A program made the position numbers and the translations under genes. Positions 18,710 to 28,023 of a DNA stretch of 64,000 nucleotides are shown here, piece by piece. Below the pieces are notes generated by a model. The model did no database searches and was not told where the DNA came from. It saw only the letters and a program-made list of their open reading frames with translations. This DNA comes from Planctomycetota bacterium (GTDB lineage: Bacteria > Planctomycetota > Planctomycetia > Planctomycetales > Planctomycetaceae), in assembly GCA_003671275.1 (NCBI GenBank), contig QWPB01000184.1, positions 1 through 64,000 on the forward strand, read 5' to 3'. Each line of letters opens with the position of its first letter. Position 1 is the first letter of the stretch.

Positions 18710-20401
18710 TCAGGGAGCGGGAGTTTCCGCTGCCGGGACTTCTGCAGCTGGGGTTGCTGCGGGGGCCGGTGCGGGCGGCTCCCCGCCTGGAACCGGTTCC
18801 GCAGCCGACGTCTCGGCTGCCGGGGCCGTCCCCTCCACGGGCCCGGCGGGGGTCGTTGGAGCCTCTGGACTTGCCGGGGCAGGAGTACCCTCGGCCGCAC
18901 CTGCCGCTGGCTCAGCAGCCGGCGATCCGCCCTCTGGGGCAACCGGCGTCTCAGTCACGGGGGCTGCAGCTTCTGAACTGCCTTCCACTGCGGCTTCCTC
19001 TGCCACGGGCTGACGGTAGAGAGTAATCAACCCCGCCAGATCCAGTTGAATCAGGTCGGCATTCTGCAATGCCGCCTGGGGGTAATTCGCGTTTCCCCCA
19101 CCCATGCTGGAAGATGGTCCGCCAATGCCAGGCAGCCCTCCACTGAAAAGGCCGATGTCCCCCGTGTCGGGAGATCCCAAGCTTTCAACCCCACTGGATT
19201 CGGGAACGAGTTGCGAACTGAATGAATCTGGCATCGAGCTGCTGGGCATCCCTCCACGGGCTCCAGGACCGGCAAATGTGTCCGGGGCGTAGGGGTTCTT
19301 TCCGAAGTGGAATCGCACAATCCGAATTGGCCAATCCGAATTCTGCAGCCGAACCATGAAATCGACCATCTTCGACTGATGGACAATCACGCTCAGATAG
19401 AAGCCTCGTTCGACGAAGGGGGCTTCCGGGACTTCCTTCACGTAACGCAGGGTTTCCGTCGACTCGGCGCCTTCCGAACTGTCTGTATCTCCCGACTCAC
19501 CGGACGGTGAATAAGACGCCGACGAATTTCCCGAGAACCCCATCCCTTGCCCCATGGCGGCAGAGGCTACGCCCCCAGTTCCGAACTCTTCCTGGGGATC
19601 GAATCGAATCATGGGAGCCCGGGCCATTCCGCCCCGACCACCACCGGATGATCCGGAACTCATGGAGTCCATCATGCTGGCATCGGGAGCCCCATAACTG
19701 GGCCCGCCCTCACTCCCCTCCGCAACGGCCCCGCCCACGGACGACTCTCCGTTTCCGCCCAGCAGCTGGTACTTAATCACCTTTCGCACGACGGCACTCT
19801 GCGGCGAGTCCGCATCGCGGTTCATGTCACGGATGGCATCGATAATCAACTGGGTAAACCACACATCTTCCTGAGCATCCCAAATTTCGTTTTCCGGCGG
19901 TGTCAGATGCCACGGACGAGCCCTTGGAATCAGGGATCTCGGAAAATCGACCTTCTCCGTCCACGTAACGCGAGTCTTGTCTGCGATAAAGGGCTCCACG
20001 CTGTGATGGAGGTTTTCCAGAATCTGTTCGTATTCCGTGCGGTAGTTTTCTCGCGTCTGGATGTCCGCGATCGTTCCCCGGTACTTCTCCGGAATCCCCG
20101 GCTTGACGATCTCCGGCCAGACCATCTGCGGCAGCTGGCGGACCCACAGTTCATTCAACTCATCCTTGACGAACTTGTCGAGCTGATCATTCTGGCCCTT
20201 CAGTCCATCGATGTACTTCTGATTGGGATCAGCGGCCCCCTTGGGGACCGAACTGAGAGCCTTTTTCAGCTCATCTTCGCGTGTCTGTGTGGCCGCTCGC
20301 AGCTTGCCATTCGTCGAGACGTACCCCCAGATTGTCAGGCTGAGCAGCGGGACCAGCAGAATCCAGAACTGGTGCTTCAGAATCGGTTGGAGCTTGTCCA
20401 T
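18710..20401 (-). CDS. PilO-position membrane protein with Ala/Pro-rich tail
   Basis: 563 residues. MDKLQPILKHQFWILLVPLLSLTIWGY is a short cytoplasmic start and one membrane helix, followed by a coiled-coil-like segment (ATQTREDELKKAL...LDKFVKDELNELW), the topology of PilO. A Ser/Gly-rich middle and a C-terminal tail of about 95 residues made almost only of A, P, E, G and T follow. The core residues RGFYLSVIVHQSKMVDFMVRLQNSDWPIRIVRFHFG resemble the ferredoxin-like fold of PilO/GspM proteins by pattern, not by proven homology. ATG at 20401 has GGGGAT about 9 bases upstream. It lies 60 bases after pilM. Confidence 0.8.
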   Translation of the reverse strand: MDKLQPILKHQFWILLVPLLSLTIWGYVSTNGKLRAATQTREDELKKALSSVPKGAADPNQKYIDGLKGQNDQLDKFVKDELNELWVRQLPQMVWPEIVKPGIPEKYRGTIADIQTRENYRTEYEQILENLHHSVEPFIADKTRVTWTEKVDFPRSLIPRARPWHLTPPENEIWDAQEDVWFTQLIIDAIRDMNRDADSPQSAVVRKVIKYQLLGGNGESSVGGAVAEGSEGGPSYGAPDASMMDSMSSGSSGGGRGGMARAPMIRFDPQEEFGTGGVASAAMGQGMGFSGNSSASYSPSGESGDTDSSEGAESTETLRYVKEVPEAPFVERGFYLSVIVHQSKMVDFMVRLQNSDWPIRIVRFHFGKNPYAPDTFAGPGARGGMPSSSMPDSFSSQLVPESSGVESLGSPDTGDIGLFSGGLPGIGGPSSSMGGGNANYPQAALQNADLIQLDLAGLITLYRQPVAEEAAVEGSSEAAAPVTETPVAPEGGSPAAEPAAGAAEGTPAPASPEAPTTPAGPVEGTAPAAETSAAEPVPGGEPPAPAPAATPAAEVPAAETPAP

Positions 20402-20416
20402 GGGTCAGATCCCCAG

Positions 20417-20434
20417 GTTTGTGTTTGTGTTTGT
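20417..20434. repeat. Three tandem GTTTGT units before the PilO-like gene
   Basis: GTTTGT repeated three times without error, ending 16 bases before the ATG of the next gene (ACAAAC on the coding strand). Copy number change would alter leader length but not the reading frame. Confidence 0.7.
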
Positions 20435-20461
20435 CGCTGGCAACACGCCGTGGAGATTCCA

Positions 20462-22648
20462 CTAAGGAGTTGCTGGCTCAACCGGAGGTGTGGTGGCATC
20501 CGCAGGAACCGCAGCTTCCGTTGCGGCTCCCGAGGCGGCTTCGCCTTCAGCGGTCACTCCGTCAGCTGGAACCTCTTCCTCTGGTGGGGGAAGGTCGGGC
20601 CGGTAGGCCAGTTGTACGATGAACGATGTGACCTCAATGATCTGCGTATCCTTGTCGCCCTTGGGAGGCAGCCCTCCCGCTGAACTATTGGGAAAGCCGG
20701 TTTCCGTACCGGGATACTCGCCTCCCGTGAAGCTTTCGCTCCCCGGTTCAATGAAGTTTTCCGAAGTGCCCCCGGGGAACGACGAGGCTCCAGGATTCAG
20801 CGGGTTGGCGACCCCCGGAAGCCGAGTTCGGGTGCCCTTTTCGATCTTCTGCCCGTTCGGGTTATACGCGATCTTCTTCGTCAGCGAATCGATCAGCGTC
20901 GCATGGGTCAGCCCCATCCGACGAACATCCCGCACGGGAAACCCTTCATGCTGAATCGTCATCTGCTTGAGGTTGTTCAGGAACGTATTGTTCACATAGG
21001 ACCGGCCCCGGAATTTCGGATCAACCTTGTCGTTGTGCCAATGCTGCCCTCGGATCGTGAAGACATACCCCGCACCCGCAGGAGCCACCTCCTGCTCTTC
21101 CTTGACGATCATCTGCTTTTGTGAGTCAACCAGTGTGGCAAACCATTCGGCGTCAAGATCCGCCACCTTCTTGGCACTGATTTCGTCCAGTGTCATCTGC
21201 TTGCGTTGGGTGATGTCGCTGATGTCGGCCCCGTCATCGTCGCGCGGCAGACAGTCATTGATCGCCAGGTAGGCTTTCATCCATTCCATGCCGCGGCGTC
21301 CCTGCACAGCTGCCAGCAGGTTGGCCCGAGCCGTCTCGTTTCGGGTCTTTTCCGTCCCATAGGTTCCCGCCAGCCCACTCACCGTGGCGCTGAAAGCCTT
21401 GGAGGCATCTTCCGCCTTCTTGAACTCCTCAGTATGCACCTTGGAGTACGGGATCGCGTTGCCGATCGTCGCCAGTGAGGTTCCAATCAGCAGCGTCGCC
21501 GCCGTCGCCAGCGCCCAGGGCTTCTTACGACGAATAATCCGCTCGCGGGTGATTTCTGGCGGCAACAGCGTCGTCTTGATAAACGTCTGATCAATCGCCT
21601 GCAGGGCTAGACCGTACGGCACCGCGAAGCTGAGCACGTTGTCGGCGAACAGCGGTGAATTGATCACCGTATCGCCCGCCAGCGCCTTGTACATGTCCGG
21701 GCGTTCCACATCGTATTGCAGGTTCTGCTGCAGGAACTTTTGCAACCCCGCCAACTTGAACCCGTTACCCAGTCCGATGACCTTCCCAATCTTGGCCTGA
21801 CGATTCACGCTGGAGAAGAATCCAATCGATCGCTGAATCTCCGAAACAAAATCGTTGAACACCGGACGCAGAGCCTGGAAGACGGCCCGCGGGTCTTCGG
21901 ACTTGGTCGCATTACACTTGAGCAGTTCCGCCTTGGCGAAGCTCAGCTTCATATCCTTGGCCAACGCCCGCGTGAAGTGGTTACCCCCAATCGGAACGTT
22001 ACGCACCCAGATTTTCTTGGCATTCGACACCAGCAGCGTTGTGTTGTCGCATCCCATATCGAGAATGATTGTGAAGTCCGCTTCGACATCCACACCCGGA
22101 CGCTGACCAAATTCGTCGTAGCACAGGACGTTGTACAGCGCCAGGGGGGCGATCTGGATCAGTTCCAGTTCCACCTTGTTTTGTACATAGGGCCGCATGC
22201 ACTGGGCCAGCTGATCGCGTTTCATGGCGAACAGGCCCACTTCCGCATCCAGCAGGAAGCCCCCTTCCTCAATTCCGCTGCCTAGCCGCTGGTAGCTCCA
22301 CACCACATCTTCGAGGGCAAACGGGATCTGCTGGCGGGCTTCGTACTGAACGATCTGATGGACACGCTTGCCTTCCACCGGTGGCAATTGAATAAACCGG
22401 GTCAGCGAGGTTTGTCCGGGCACCGAGATCGCCACATTCTCGCCGGCCAGATCATTGCGAGACAACAGCGTCTTCATCGCCTCCTGGATGATTTCTTCCG
22501 GCACGGCATCCGGCTGGCTCAGAATCTTCGGATATTGGATGTAGTCGAACGCCGCAGCCATCACCTGGCCCGTTGATTCGACATATTGCAGCTTGACCGC
22601 TTTGAGAGCGGACTGCCCGATGTCAATACCCCATGCAGCTCTGGCCAT
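20462..22648 (-). CDS. pilM: PilM-PilN fusion, type IV pilus assembly protein
   Basis: 728 residues. Residues 1 to about 360 are an actin-like PilM ATPase domain: WGIDIGQSALKAVKL phosphate loop, VAISVPGQTSLTRFIQLPPV, FTIILDMGCDNTTLLV, and VIGLGNGFKLAGLQKFLQQNL. A membrane helix (ALATAATLLIGTSLATIGNAIP) and an extracytoplasmic coiled coil plus beta domain follow, as in PilN, so cytoplasmic and membrane partners that normally are separate are joined. The C-terminus is an Ala/Pro/Glu-rich tail. ATG at 22648 starts the canonical MARAAWGIDIG; the frame is open to 22777. First gene of the three-gene pilus-type operon; no PilB, PilC, PilQ or pilin gene is in this window. Confidence 0.9.
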   Translation of the reverse strand: MARAAWGIDIGQSALKAVKLQYVESTGQVMAAAFDYIQYPKILSQPDAVPEEIIQEAMKTLLSRNDLAGENVAISVPGQTSLTRFIQLPPVEGKRVHQIVQYEARQQIPFALEDVVWSYQRLGSGIEEGGFLLDAEVGLFAMKRDQLAQCMRPYVQNKVELELIQIAPLALYNVLCYDEFGQRPGVDVEADFTIILDMGCDNTTLLVSNAKKIWVRNVPIGGNHFTRALAKDMKLSFAKAELLKCNATKSEDPRAVFQALRPVFNDFVSEIQRSIGFFSSVNRQAKIGKVIGLGNGFKLAGLQKFLQQNLQYDVERPDMYKALAGDTVINSPLFADNVLSFAVPYGLALQAIDQTFIKTTLLPPEITRERIIRRKKPWALATAATLLIGTSLATIGNAIPYSKVHTEEFKKAEDASKAFSATVSGLAGTYGTEKTRNETARANLLAAVQGRRGMEWMKAYLAINDCLPRDDDGADISDITQRKQMTLDEISAKKVADLDAEWFATLVDSQKQMIVKEEQEVAPAGAGYVFTIRGQHWHNDKVDPKFRGRSYVNNTFLNNLKQMTIQHEGFPVRDVRRMGLTHATLIDSLTKKIAYNPNGQKIEKGTRTRLPGVANPLNPGASSFPGGTSENFIEPGSESFTGGEYPGTETGFPNSSAGGLPPKGDKDTQIIEVTSFIVQLAYRPDLPPPEEEVPADGVTAEGEAASGAATEAAVPADATTPPVEPATP

Positions 22649-23181
22649 GATCTCAAGCCTCGAACACGACAACCGCCGCGGGAAACCCGTGCGGTATGGC
22701 TGAAGAAAACAGGAAAGGACCGGTTCCCGTGAATCCGGTCCGGAGATGAGGGAAAGATGTGACGGAAATCCCCCCAAGGCACACTAACGCAGGGATTTGC
22801 GGCGGGTCAACCGAAAACAGCCTGCCGGGACGGGGATTCCAATGTTGTGAGAACGCAACATGGAGTCCGCCAACCCTGCCGAATGCACCAATTGCACGGA
22901 ACACACCACAAACACCGCCTACGGTGTGTCTGAATGTAAGATGTGTCGCCGATTTCGAAAGTTCCCAATGAATCTGGCTCGCGCAGCCAATTCGCTGGAA
23001 ATCAACTTTCTCCCCGCTTCACCCTCCTTGTCCACCATTCTCGCTTCCGTCGGAAAGTGGTCTTCCCGATCTGCTTCCTATCGGGTTTCAGGATTCCCGG
23101 ATGAAGTCGAAGCCTTCTCGATCCCAGCTCCTCGATAAATCGAGGCCGATTGTCCCGGTGGATCGGTGTACTGTATTCACC
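22649..23181. other. Intergenic region upstream of pilM
   Basis: 533 bases with no convincing gene. It holds the leader stem-loop described at 22705-22741, a 6-bp hairpin at 22841-22860 (ATGTTG/CAACAT), one at 22912-22927 (ACACCG/CGGTGT), and one at 23130-23145 (CCTCGA/TCGAGG) 37 bases past the aminotransferase stop. A 92-codon plus-strand frame at 22860-23138 contains two CxxC pairs but lacks support. Confidence 0.5.
22705..22741 (-). promoter_or_regulatory. Terminator-like stem-loop in the pilM leader
   Basis: Minus strand GGACCGG (22741-22735), an 11-base loop, CCGGTCC (22723-22717), then TTTCCTGTTTTCTTC. It lies about 57 bases before the pilM ATG, with a second GC-rich hairpin between it and the ribosome binding site. 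The arrangement resembles an attenuator; no peptide or ligand motif is seen. Confidence 0.45.
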
Positions 23182-24039
23182 CTAAATCGCTCCGCGCTCC
23201 ACAAACTCCCGATACGCCTGTTCCAATCGGCGGGCGATAGGGCCGGGCTCGACCCGGTGAAACTCCGCTCCGATGGTCTCGATCACCGACAACACTTCGG
23301 CAATGGTGCTGGTGACGAACAGTTCATCATAGGTCGCCAGTGATCCCACCGTCATCGACTCCTGAACGACGGGAATTCCCAGTCGATCCGCCAGACGCAC
23401 CACCAGGCTGCGGGTAATCCCCGGCAGGATGTTGGCTTCGAGCGGTGTCGTAATGATCGCTCCCTCCCGCACACCGAACACGGTCGAGTGCGAACCTTCC
23501 GTGATCGCCCCCTCAAGATGCATGATCGCTTCGCCGCATCCGGCTTCCGCAGCCGCCTGCGAGGCCAGGACATTCCCCAGCAGATTGAGCGACTTGATAT
23601 CGCATCGTTTCCATCGCAAATCCGGCACCACCAAGGCTCGAATCCCCTGGGCCCGAGCCTCGGCGTAGGGATCGTCGTCGTACTCCCGCACGTAGATCAG
23701 TTCGTTGGGCGGCACGGGCGGATTTGGAAAGGCGTGATTACGCGGTGCTTCCCCGCGTGAAATTTGTAAATAAACCTGTCCCTCCTGCACTCCGCTGGCC
23801 TTCAAGGTTTCGTACACCCGCGACTCAATCCGGACGACATCCGCTGTGATGCGGATCTCCGCCAGCGAGTCCCGCAACCGGTCGAAGTGCGGCCGCGCCA
23901 GAAAGGGCTGACCGCGATAGACGCGAAACACCTCGTAAACGCCATCGCCAAACAGGTAGGCCCGGTCGAGCACCGAAACCCGGACCTCGGACAAGGGCAT
24001 CAATTGACCATTCCAGTTGGCCAGTGACGGACGGGACAT
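23182..24039 (-). CDS. dat: D-amino acid aminotransferase (class IV PLP enzyme)
   Basis: 285 residues. Converts D-amino acids and 2-oxo acids, typically giving D-glutamate or D-alanine for the cell wall. The PLP Lys lies in RCDIKSLNLLGNVLASQAA, which matches Bacillus D-amino acid transaminase almost word for word; the PLP-contacting Glu is in ITEGSHSTVFGV; and LPGITRSLVV is the class IV phosphate-binding end. The motif DRAYLFGDGVYEVFRVYRG is also class-typical. These features favour Dat over branched-chain aminotransferase IlvE, though substrate range cannot be settled by sequence. ATG at 24039 with GAGAGG about 7 bases upstream is chosen over an open frame to 24093. Confidence 0.88.
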   Translation of the reverse strand: MSRPSLANWNGQLMPLSEVRVSVLDRAYLFGDGVYEVFRVYRGQPFLARPHFDRLRDSLAEIRITADVVRIESRVYETLKASGVQEGQVYLQISRGEAPRNHAFPNPPVPPNELIYVREYDDDPYAEARAQGIRALVVPDLRWKRCDIKSLNLLGNVLASQAAAEAGCGEAIMHLEGAITEGSHSTVFGVREGAIITTPLEANILPGITRSLVVRLADRLGIPVVQESMTVGSLATYDELFVTSTIAEVLSVIETIGAEFHRVEPGPIARRLEQAYREFVERGAI

Positions 24040-24157
24040 GCAAACCTCTCCCAGGGGGGACTTCCAATCGGAGAAGAATATGCAATCGTTCACCGAACGA
24101 CGATCCGAGTTTCGTCACGCCCCGCGATCAGCCCCGTGCTTCTGGACAGTTCCGGCC

Positions 24158-24742
24158 CTAGGAGGGCCGGTTAATCAGTGCCATGACTTCCGCCCGACTG
24201 GAATCGTTCGTCTTGAACAACCCCCGCACCGCACTGGTGATCGTCAGCGATCCCGGCTTGCGAATCCCGCGGATCGACATGCACGAGTGTTCCGCCTCCA
24301 GCACCACGACCACGCCCTTGGCGTCGAGTTCTTCCATCATCATGTCGGCGATCGTGTGAGTCATCCGCTCCTGCACCTGCGGACGACGCGAAACTTCCTC
24401 GACCACGCGGGCCAGCTTACTGAGTCCGACGATCTTGCCCTTGGGCAGATATCCCAGGTGGGCCTTCCCCAGAAATGGCAGCATGTGATGCTCGCACATG
24501 CTGTGGAAGCTGATGTCTTTGACGAGTACCAGTTCGTCGAACGTCTCCTCAAAGACCCGGTTCAGATGCCGCCGCGGATCGGTATGCAGACCGCTGAACA
24601 TCTCCGCATACATCCGCGCGACGCGGGCGGGCGTTTCGAGCAACCCGTTGCGGTCCGGGTCTTCCCCCACCGCAGCCAGGATTTCACGGACGGCCCGCTC
24701 AATGCGGGGCAGATCAGGTTGGAAAGATTTCGAAGCAGTCAT
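24158..24742 (-). CDS. folE: GTP cyclohydrolase I, FolE type
   Basis: 194 residues. First enzyme of tetrahydrofolate (pterin) synthesis, converting GTP to dihydroneopterin triphosphate. Zinc ligands are visible in [12 protein letters not shown] (Cys and His) and [16 protein letters not shown] (Cys); [15 protein letters not shown] and the end [16 protein letters not shown] are family-typical. The zinc-dependent IA form is therefore expected, not the FolE2 form. ATG at 24742 gives the normal family length; the frame is open to 24832 but those residues are not family-like. Downstream of the MFS gene and upstream of dat, all on the minus strand. Confidence 0.95.
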   Translation of the reverse strand: MTASKSFQPDLPRIERAVREILAAVGEDPDRNGLLETPARVARMYAEMFSGLHTDPRRHLNRVFEETFDELVLVKDISFHSMCEHHMLPFLGKAHLGYLPKGKIVGLSKLARVVEEVSRRPQVQERMTHTIADMMMEELDAKGVVVVLEAEHSCMSIRGIRKPGSLTITSAVRGLFKTNDSSRAEVMALINRPS

Positions 24743-24873
24743 CAGTCGTCGGTTCTCAGTCGTCAAAGGGTCGATGGCTTCGTGTGGAAAGTTGATCGAA
24801 CGATATTCCGATCGATCCACCATCAACGACAAATCCCACTTCGCACAGATTCAGAAACTGTCATCCAAGCACA

Positions 24874-24918
24874 CAGACGGGAATGTCTGTGCCAGTGGGG
24901 CAGACATTCCTGCCTGCC
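24874..24918. repeat. Dispersed GGAATGTCTG hairpin repeat, copy B
   Basis: GGAATGTCTG (24880-24889) and CAGACATTCC (24901-24910) form a perfect 10-bp inverted repeat with an 11-base loop, flanked by CAGAC and TGCCTGCC. It sits about 30 bases past the MFS transporter stop codon. Same family as 12055-12110 and 62815-62840. Confidence 0.7.
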
Positions 24919-24947
24919 TTTCCTGAAGACCATTTCTGACAAGGCAC

Positions 24948-26291
24948 CTAGTGCGGTAACACCACATCGCCCGTGGACTCGGCCTTGTTCTTCGGCGGAT
25001 GAAAGAAGAGCAGTAGTAGCACGGCTCCTACGATTGCAATGCCCGACGGGAACAGCAGGAGTTTGCTGTACACCACCTCCCCCTTCACGGTGTATATGTC
25101 TTGCAGGTACGGCCACAGATATCGCGCCGTGATGGGGCCCATCCCGAGTACGAGGAAGTTGAACAACCCCTGGGCACTGGTTCGCGAATCTTTGGGCAGG
25201 AACTCATCAATGAAGATGTACAACGTGGCAAAGAAGAAGGCGTAACACACACCATGCAGCACGTTGACCGCGACTGCGCAGTACGGATTCGGCACCAGAG
25301 CAAAGACGGCAAACCGGGCGGCGTGTCCCAGAATCCCGATGACCATCGTCTTCCGCCAGCCCAGCGTCGCCAGCACCGGAGCCAGGAAGGCCATCGTGCC
25401 GATTTCAGCAATCTGCCCCACGCTCATCGCGGTTTGCACCCAGTTGGATGGCACACCGACCTTCGCCAGATAGGTAAACGCGAAGAAGAAGAAACCATCA
25501 TGCACCGTCGAATCGATCCAGGTCACGACGAATAGCACCAGAATGAACGGCGTGGCCAGATGCTTGAGCGCCCCCAGACCAGCGGAAGACTCCTGGCCAA
25601 TGGTCACGGGCTTGGGCGGCGTATGCGGCAGCATCAAGCTGAAGACCGCCATGAGAATCGAGGCCACCCCCGCCACCGTGAAGGCCATCGCTTCCTTCTT
25701 GATCAGGGCTTCCCCCACGAGTGATGTCTGGAACGCGGTTCCCAGCCATTTGACAAAGCCGCCGGCCTCGGCCATCGCGGGCACCTTCGCCCAGTCGACC
25801 AGAATGAAGATGAATGGCCACGCCGCAGCGATCCAGCCGATCGTCCCCCACAGGCGAACCGGGCCAAACTCCTTCTGTGCGTCCTTGAGATTAGCAAAGG
25901 CAATCGCATTCGTGATCGAAATCGTTGGCACATAGAACAGGCAGTGCAACGCCATCAGTCCCAGCATCCCCTGGAAACTCGTGACCTGCCCCATCCCGAG
26001 CAGTGCCAAGCCGCCAATGAAGTGACTCAGTGCCAGGAATTTCTCAGCGGCAAACGTGCGATCGACGAACGCGTTCGTAAAGAACATCGCCAGAATCGCT
26101 GACAGCGGGAAGCAAATGGAAACGAGCGACTGCTCACCCGGCGTGAACTTCAGACCGGCATCCCCGAAGTACCCAAAGCTCACCGGCAGCCAACTGCCCC
26201 AGATGAAGAACTCCAGGAACATCATCACCGACAGCTTGAACTTCACACCGCTCGGGGCACTCGACGAGTCGTTCGCCAGTTGGTCCGACAT
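24948..26291 (-). CDS. MFS transporter, nucleoside:H+ symporter-like
   Basis: 447 residues with about 12 hydrophobic segments. The start region KLSVMMFLEFFIWGSWLPVSFGYF, the LFYVPTISITNAIAFANL segment and FGPVRLWGTIGWIAAAW are characteristic of the NupG/XapB nucleoside:H+ symporter family of the major facilitator superfamily. Planctomycetes carry many members next to catabolic genes whose substrates may be sugars or nucleosides; the substrate is not fixed. ATG at 26291 places the start just before the first helix; an open frame to 26345 adds a non-homologous stretch. Divergent from hcp. Confidence 0.85.
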   Translation of the reverse strand: MSDQLANDSSSAPSGVKFKLSVMMFLEFFIWGSWLPVSFGYFGDAGLKFTPGEQSLVSICFPLSAILAMFFTNAFVDRTFAAEKFLALSHFIGGLALLGMGQVTSFQGMLGLMALHCLFYVPTISITNAIAFANLKDAQKEFGPVRLWGTIGWIAAAWPFIFILVDWAKVPAMAEAGGFVKWLGTAFQTSLVGEALIKKEAMAFTVAGVASILMAVFSLMLPHTPPKPVTIGQESSAGLGALKHLATPFILVLFVVTWIDSTVHDGFFFFAFTYLAKVGVPSNWVQTAMSVGQIAEIGTMAFLAPVLATLGWRKTMVIGILGHAARFAVFALVPNPYCAVAVNVLHGVCYAFFFATLYIFIDEFLPKDSRTSAQGLFNFLVLGMGPITARYLWPYLQDIYTVKGEVVYSKLLLFPSGIAIVGAVLLLLFFHPPKNKAESTGDVVLPH

Positions 26292-26631
26292 GAAATCACT
26301 CCGCAAGTCGCTCGATAGCAGATCGGGAACCGCCCTGCGGTCCACCGGAATCGTCTCAACCTACTGGTGAATGCGACCGGGAGCAAGCGTCAACGATTCC
26401 TGAAACGTCCAACCACCTGCCCCCAGCTGTGCCCCGCCGCTCAGTGAGTGCGCCGAAATAGCCTTCGACTGTGCGAACCTGTCATTCCTACAGGCCAATC
26501 CGCCCAGAACGCTCTGCGATTCCTCTCCCACCAAAAACAGGCATGGGAAGTGCGTCTTTTGCTGCCGGATGCGGGTCTCCATGGGAAGGGGGCTCCGCTG
26601 TGCGCTCTCTGACGTTCCGAAGGAATCTCTG
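26292..26631. other. Divergent intergenic region, MFS transporter / hcp
   Basis: 340 bases between divergent start codons; it should contain both promoters. No HcpR-type TTGAC-N5-GTCAA or FNR-type palindrome was found by eye, and no clear -10/-35 pair. Confidence 0.4.
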
Positions 26632-27918
26632 ATGTTTTGCAACCAGTGTGAACAGACTCAGAACGGCACCGGCTGCACCGATATCGGTGTCTGCGGCAAA
26701 GACCCGGACATGCAGTCGCTGCAGGAGATCCTGCTGTACGGACTGAAAGGGATGGCGGCCTACGCCGCCCATGCCCGACGGCTCGGCAAGACGGACGAGA
26801 AGGTCAGCGCCTTCATCGAAGAGGCCCTGTTCGCCACAATGACGAATGTCAATTTCGACATTCCCTCCTTGTTCGAACTGGTTCTCGAATGCGGACGGAT
26901 GAACCTCCGTGTGATGCAGCTGCTGGACGAGGGCCACACCGAGAAGCTCGGCAAACCGGTCCCCACGACAGTACGTGAGGGGACGTTTTCCGGGCCCGGT
27001 ATTCTGGTCACTGGCCACGACATGGTCGATTTGTACCACCTGCTGAAACAGACTGAAGGGACGGGCATCAATGTCTACACCCATGGCGAAATGTTGCCGG
27101 CTCATAGTTACCCGGAATTGAAGAAATTTCCGCACCTGGCGGGGCATTTCGGCGGGCCGTGGCAGAACCAGCAGTGGGAGTTCCCGATGTTCTCCGGGCC
27201 GATTCTGGCCACGACGAACTGCGTGCTGATCCCCTCGGATGTCTATGCCGATCGGCTGTTCACCACGCGAGTCACCGCCGTCCCTGGTGCAACGCGGCTG
27301 GCAACTGATGATTTCTCCGCAGTCATCGAGAAGGCCAAAACCTGCGAACCGCTTCCGGAGAACTTCGTTCGCGAATCCACGATCGGCTTCCACCACAGCG
27401 TGATCCTCGGGATCGCTGACAAGGTGATCAACGCCGTCAAATCCGGGGAAATCAAACGGTTCTATCTGATCGGTGGCTGTGACGGAGCTGAACTGGGCCG
27501 TAACTATTACACGCAAGTCGCTGAGCAATCGCCGGAGCAGTCGGTGATTCTGACCCTCGGCTGCGGCAAGTACCGGATTCGGAACCACGACTACGGAACG
27601 GTGGCCGGGATTCCGCGACTGCTCGACATGGGGCAGTGCAACGATGCCTACGGAGCTGTGCAGGTCGCAGTCGGGCTGGCGAATGCCTTGGGCTGCGGTG
27701 TGAACGATCTGCCACTGGAGATCGTGCTGTCGTGGTTCGAGCAGAAGGCTGTGGCGGTGCTGCTGACGCTGCTGGCTCTGGACGTGAAGGGAATCCGCGT
27801 CGGCCCGGTGGCCCCGGCCTTCATTTCGCCGAACGTGTTTAAGATCCTTCAGGAGAAGTACGATCTCAAACTGATCGAAGCCGAACCGCCCGCGGAACTG
27901 GTTCAGCTGGCATTGTAG
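26632..27918 (+). CDS. hcp: Hydroxylamine reductase / hybrid cluster protein, short form
   Basis: 428 residues. Reduces nitric oxide or hydroxylamine using a [4Fe-4S] cluster and a hybrid Fe-S-O cluster. The N-terminal cysteines are C3, C6, C15 and C21 (C-x2-C-x8-C-x5-C), the anaerobe-type spacing. Hybrid-cluster ligands can be followed in order: H of LVTGHD, HGE, TTNC, IGGCDGAELG (persulfide Cys), TLGCGK, DMGQCNDA, and E-x-K in FEQKA. Length is over 100 residues less than the 540-550 of class I/II, matching the class III form that lacks part of the helical domain. ATG at 26632 has AAGGA 8 bases upstream. A protoglobin gene follows 105 bases later. Confidence 0.94.
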   Translation: MFCNQCEQTQNGTGCTDIGVCGKDPDMQSLQEILLYGLKGMAAYAAHARRLGKTDEKVSAFIEEALFATMTNVNFDIPSLFELVLECGRMNLRVMQLLDEGHTEKLGKPVPTTVREGTFSGPGILVTGHDMVDLYHLLKQTEGTGINVYTHGEMLPAHSYPELKKFPHLAGHFGGPWQNQQWEFPMFSGPILATTNCVLIPSDVYADRLFTTRVTAVPGATRLATDDFSAVIEKAKTCEPLPENFVRESTIGFHHSVILGIADKVINAVKSGEIKRFYLIGGCDGAELGRNYYTQVAEQSPEQSVILTLGCGKYRIRNHDYGTVAGIPRLLDMGQCNDAYGAVQVAVGLANALGCGVNDLPLEIVLSWFEQKAVAVLLTLLALDVKGIRVGPVAPAFISPNVFKILQEKYDLKLIEAEPPAELVQLAL

Positions 27919-28023
27919 CACTCCTGCTGGCTCCCCCTCTCTCCCCGGGGAGATGGAGGGTGTCTGGGATATCGTGAGATAATTCACCTGCAGCCCTACG
28001 TCAACGTAGCCTATTACCTCACC

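Noticed and set aside
22860-23138. 92-codon plus-strand frame with two CxxC pairs
   Set aside because: Weak start context, no zinc-ribbon glycines around the cysteines, and lies in the leader region of minus-strand pilM.
27931-27960. C-rich/G-rich hairpin after hcp
   Set aside because: Stem CTCTCCCC/GGGGAGA.. is imperfect and not followed by T; read-through into the globin gene is plausible.
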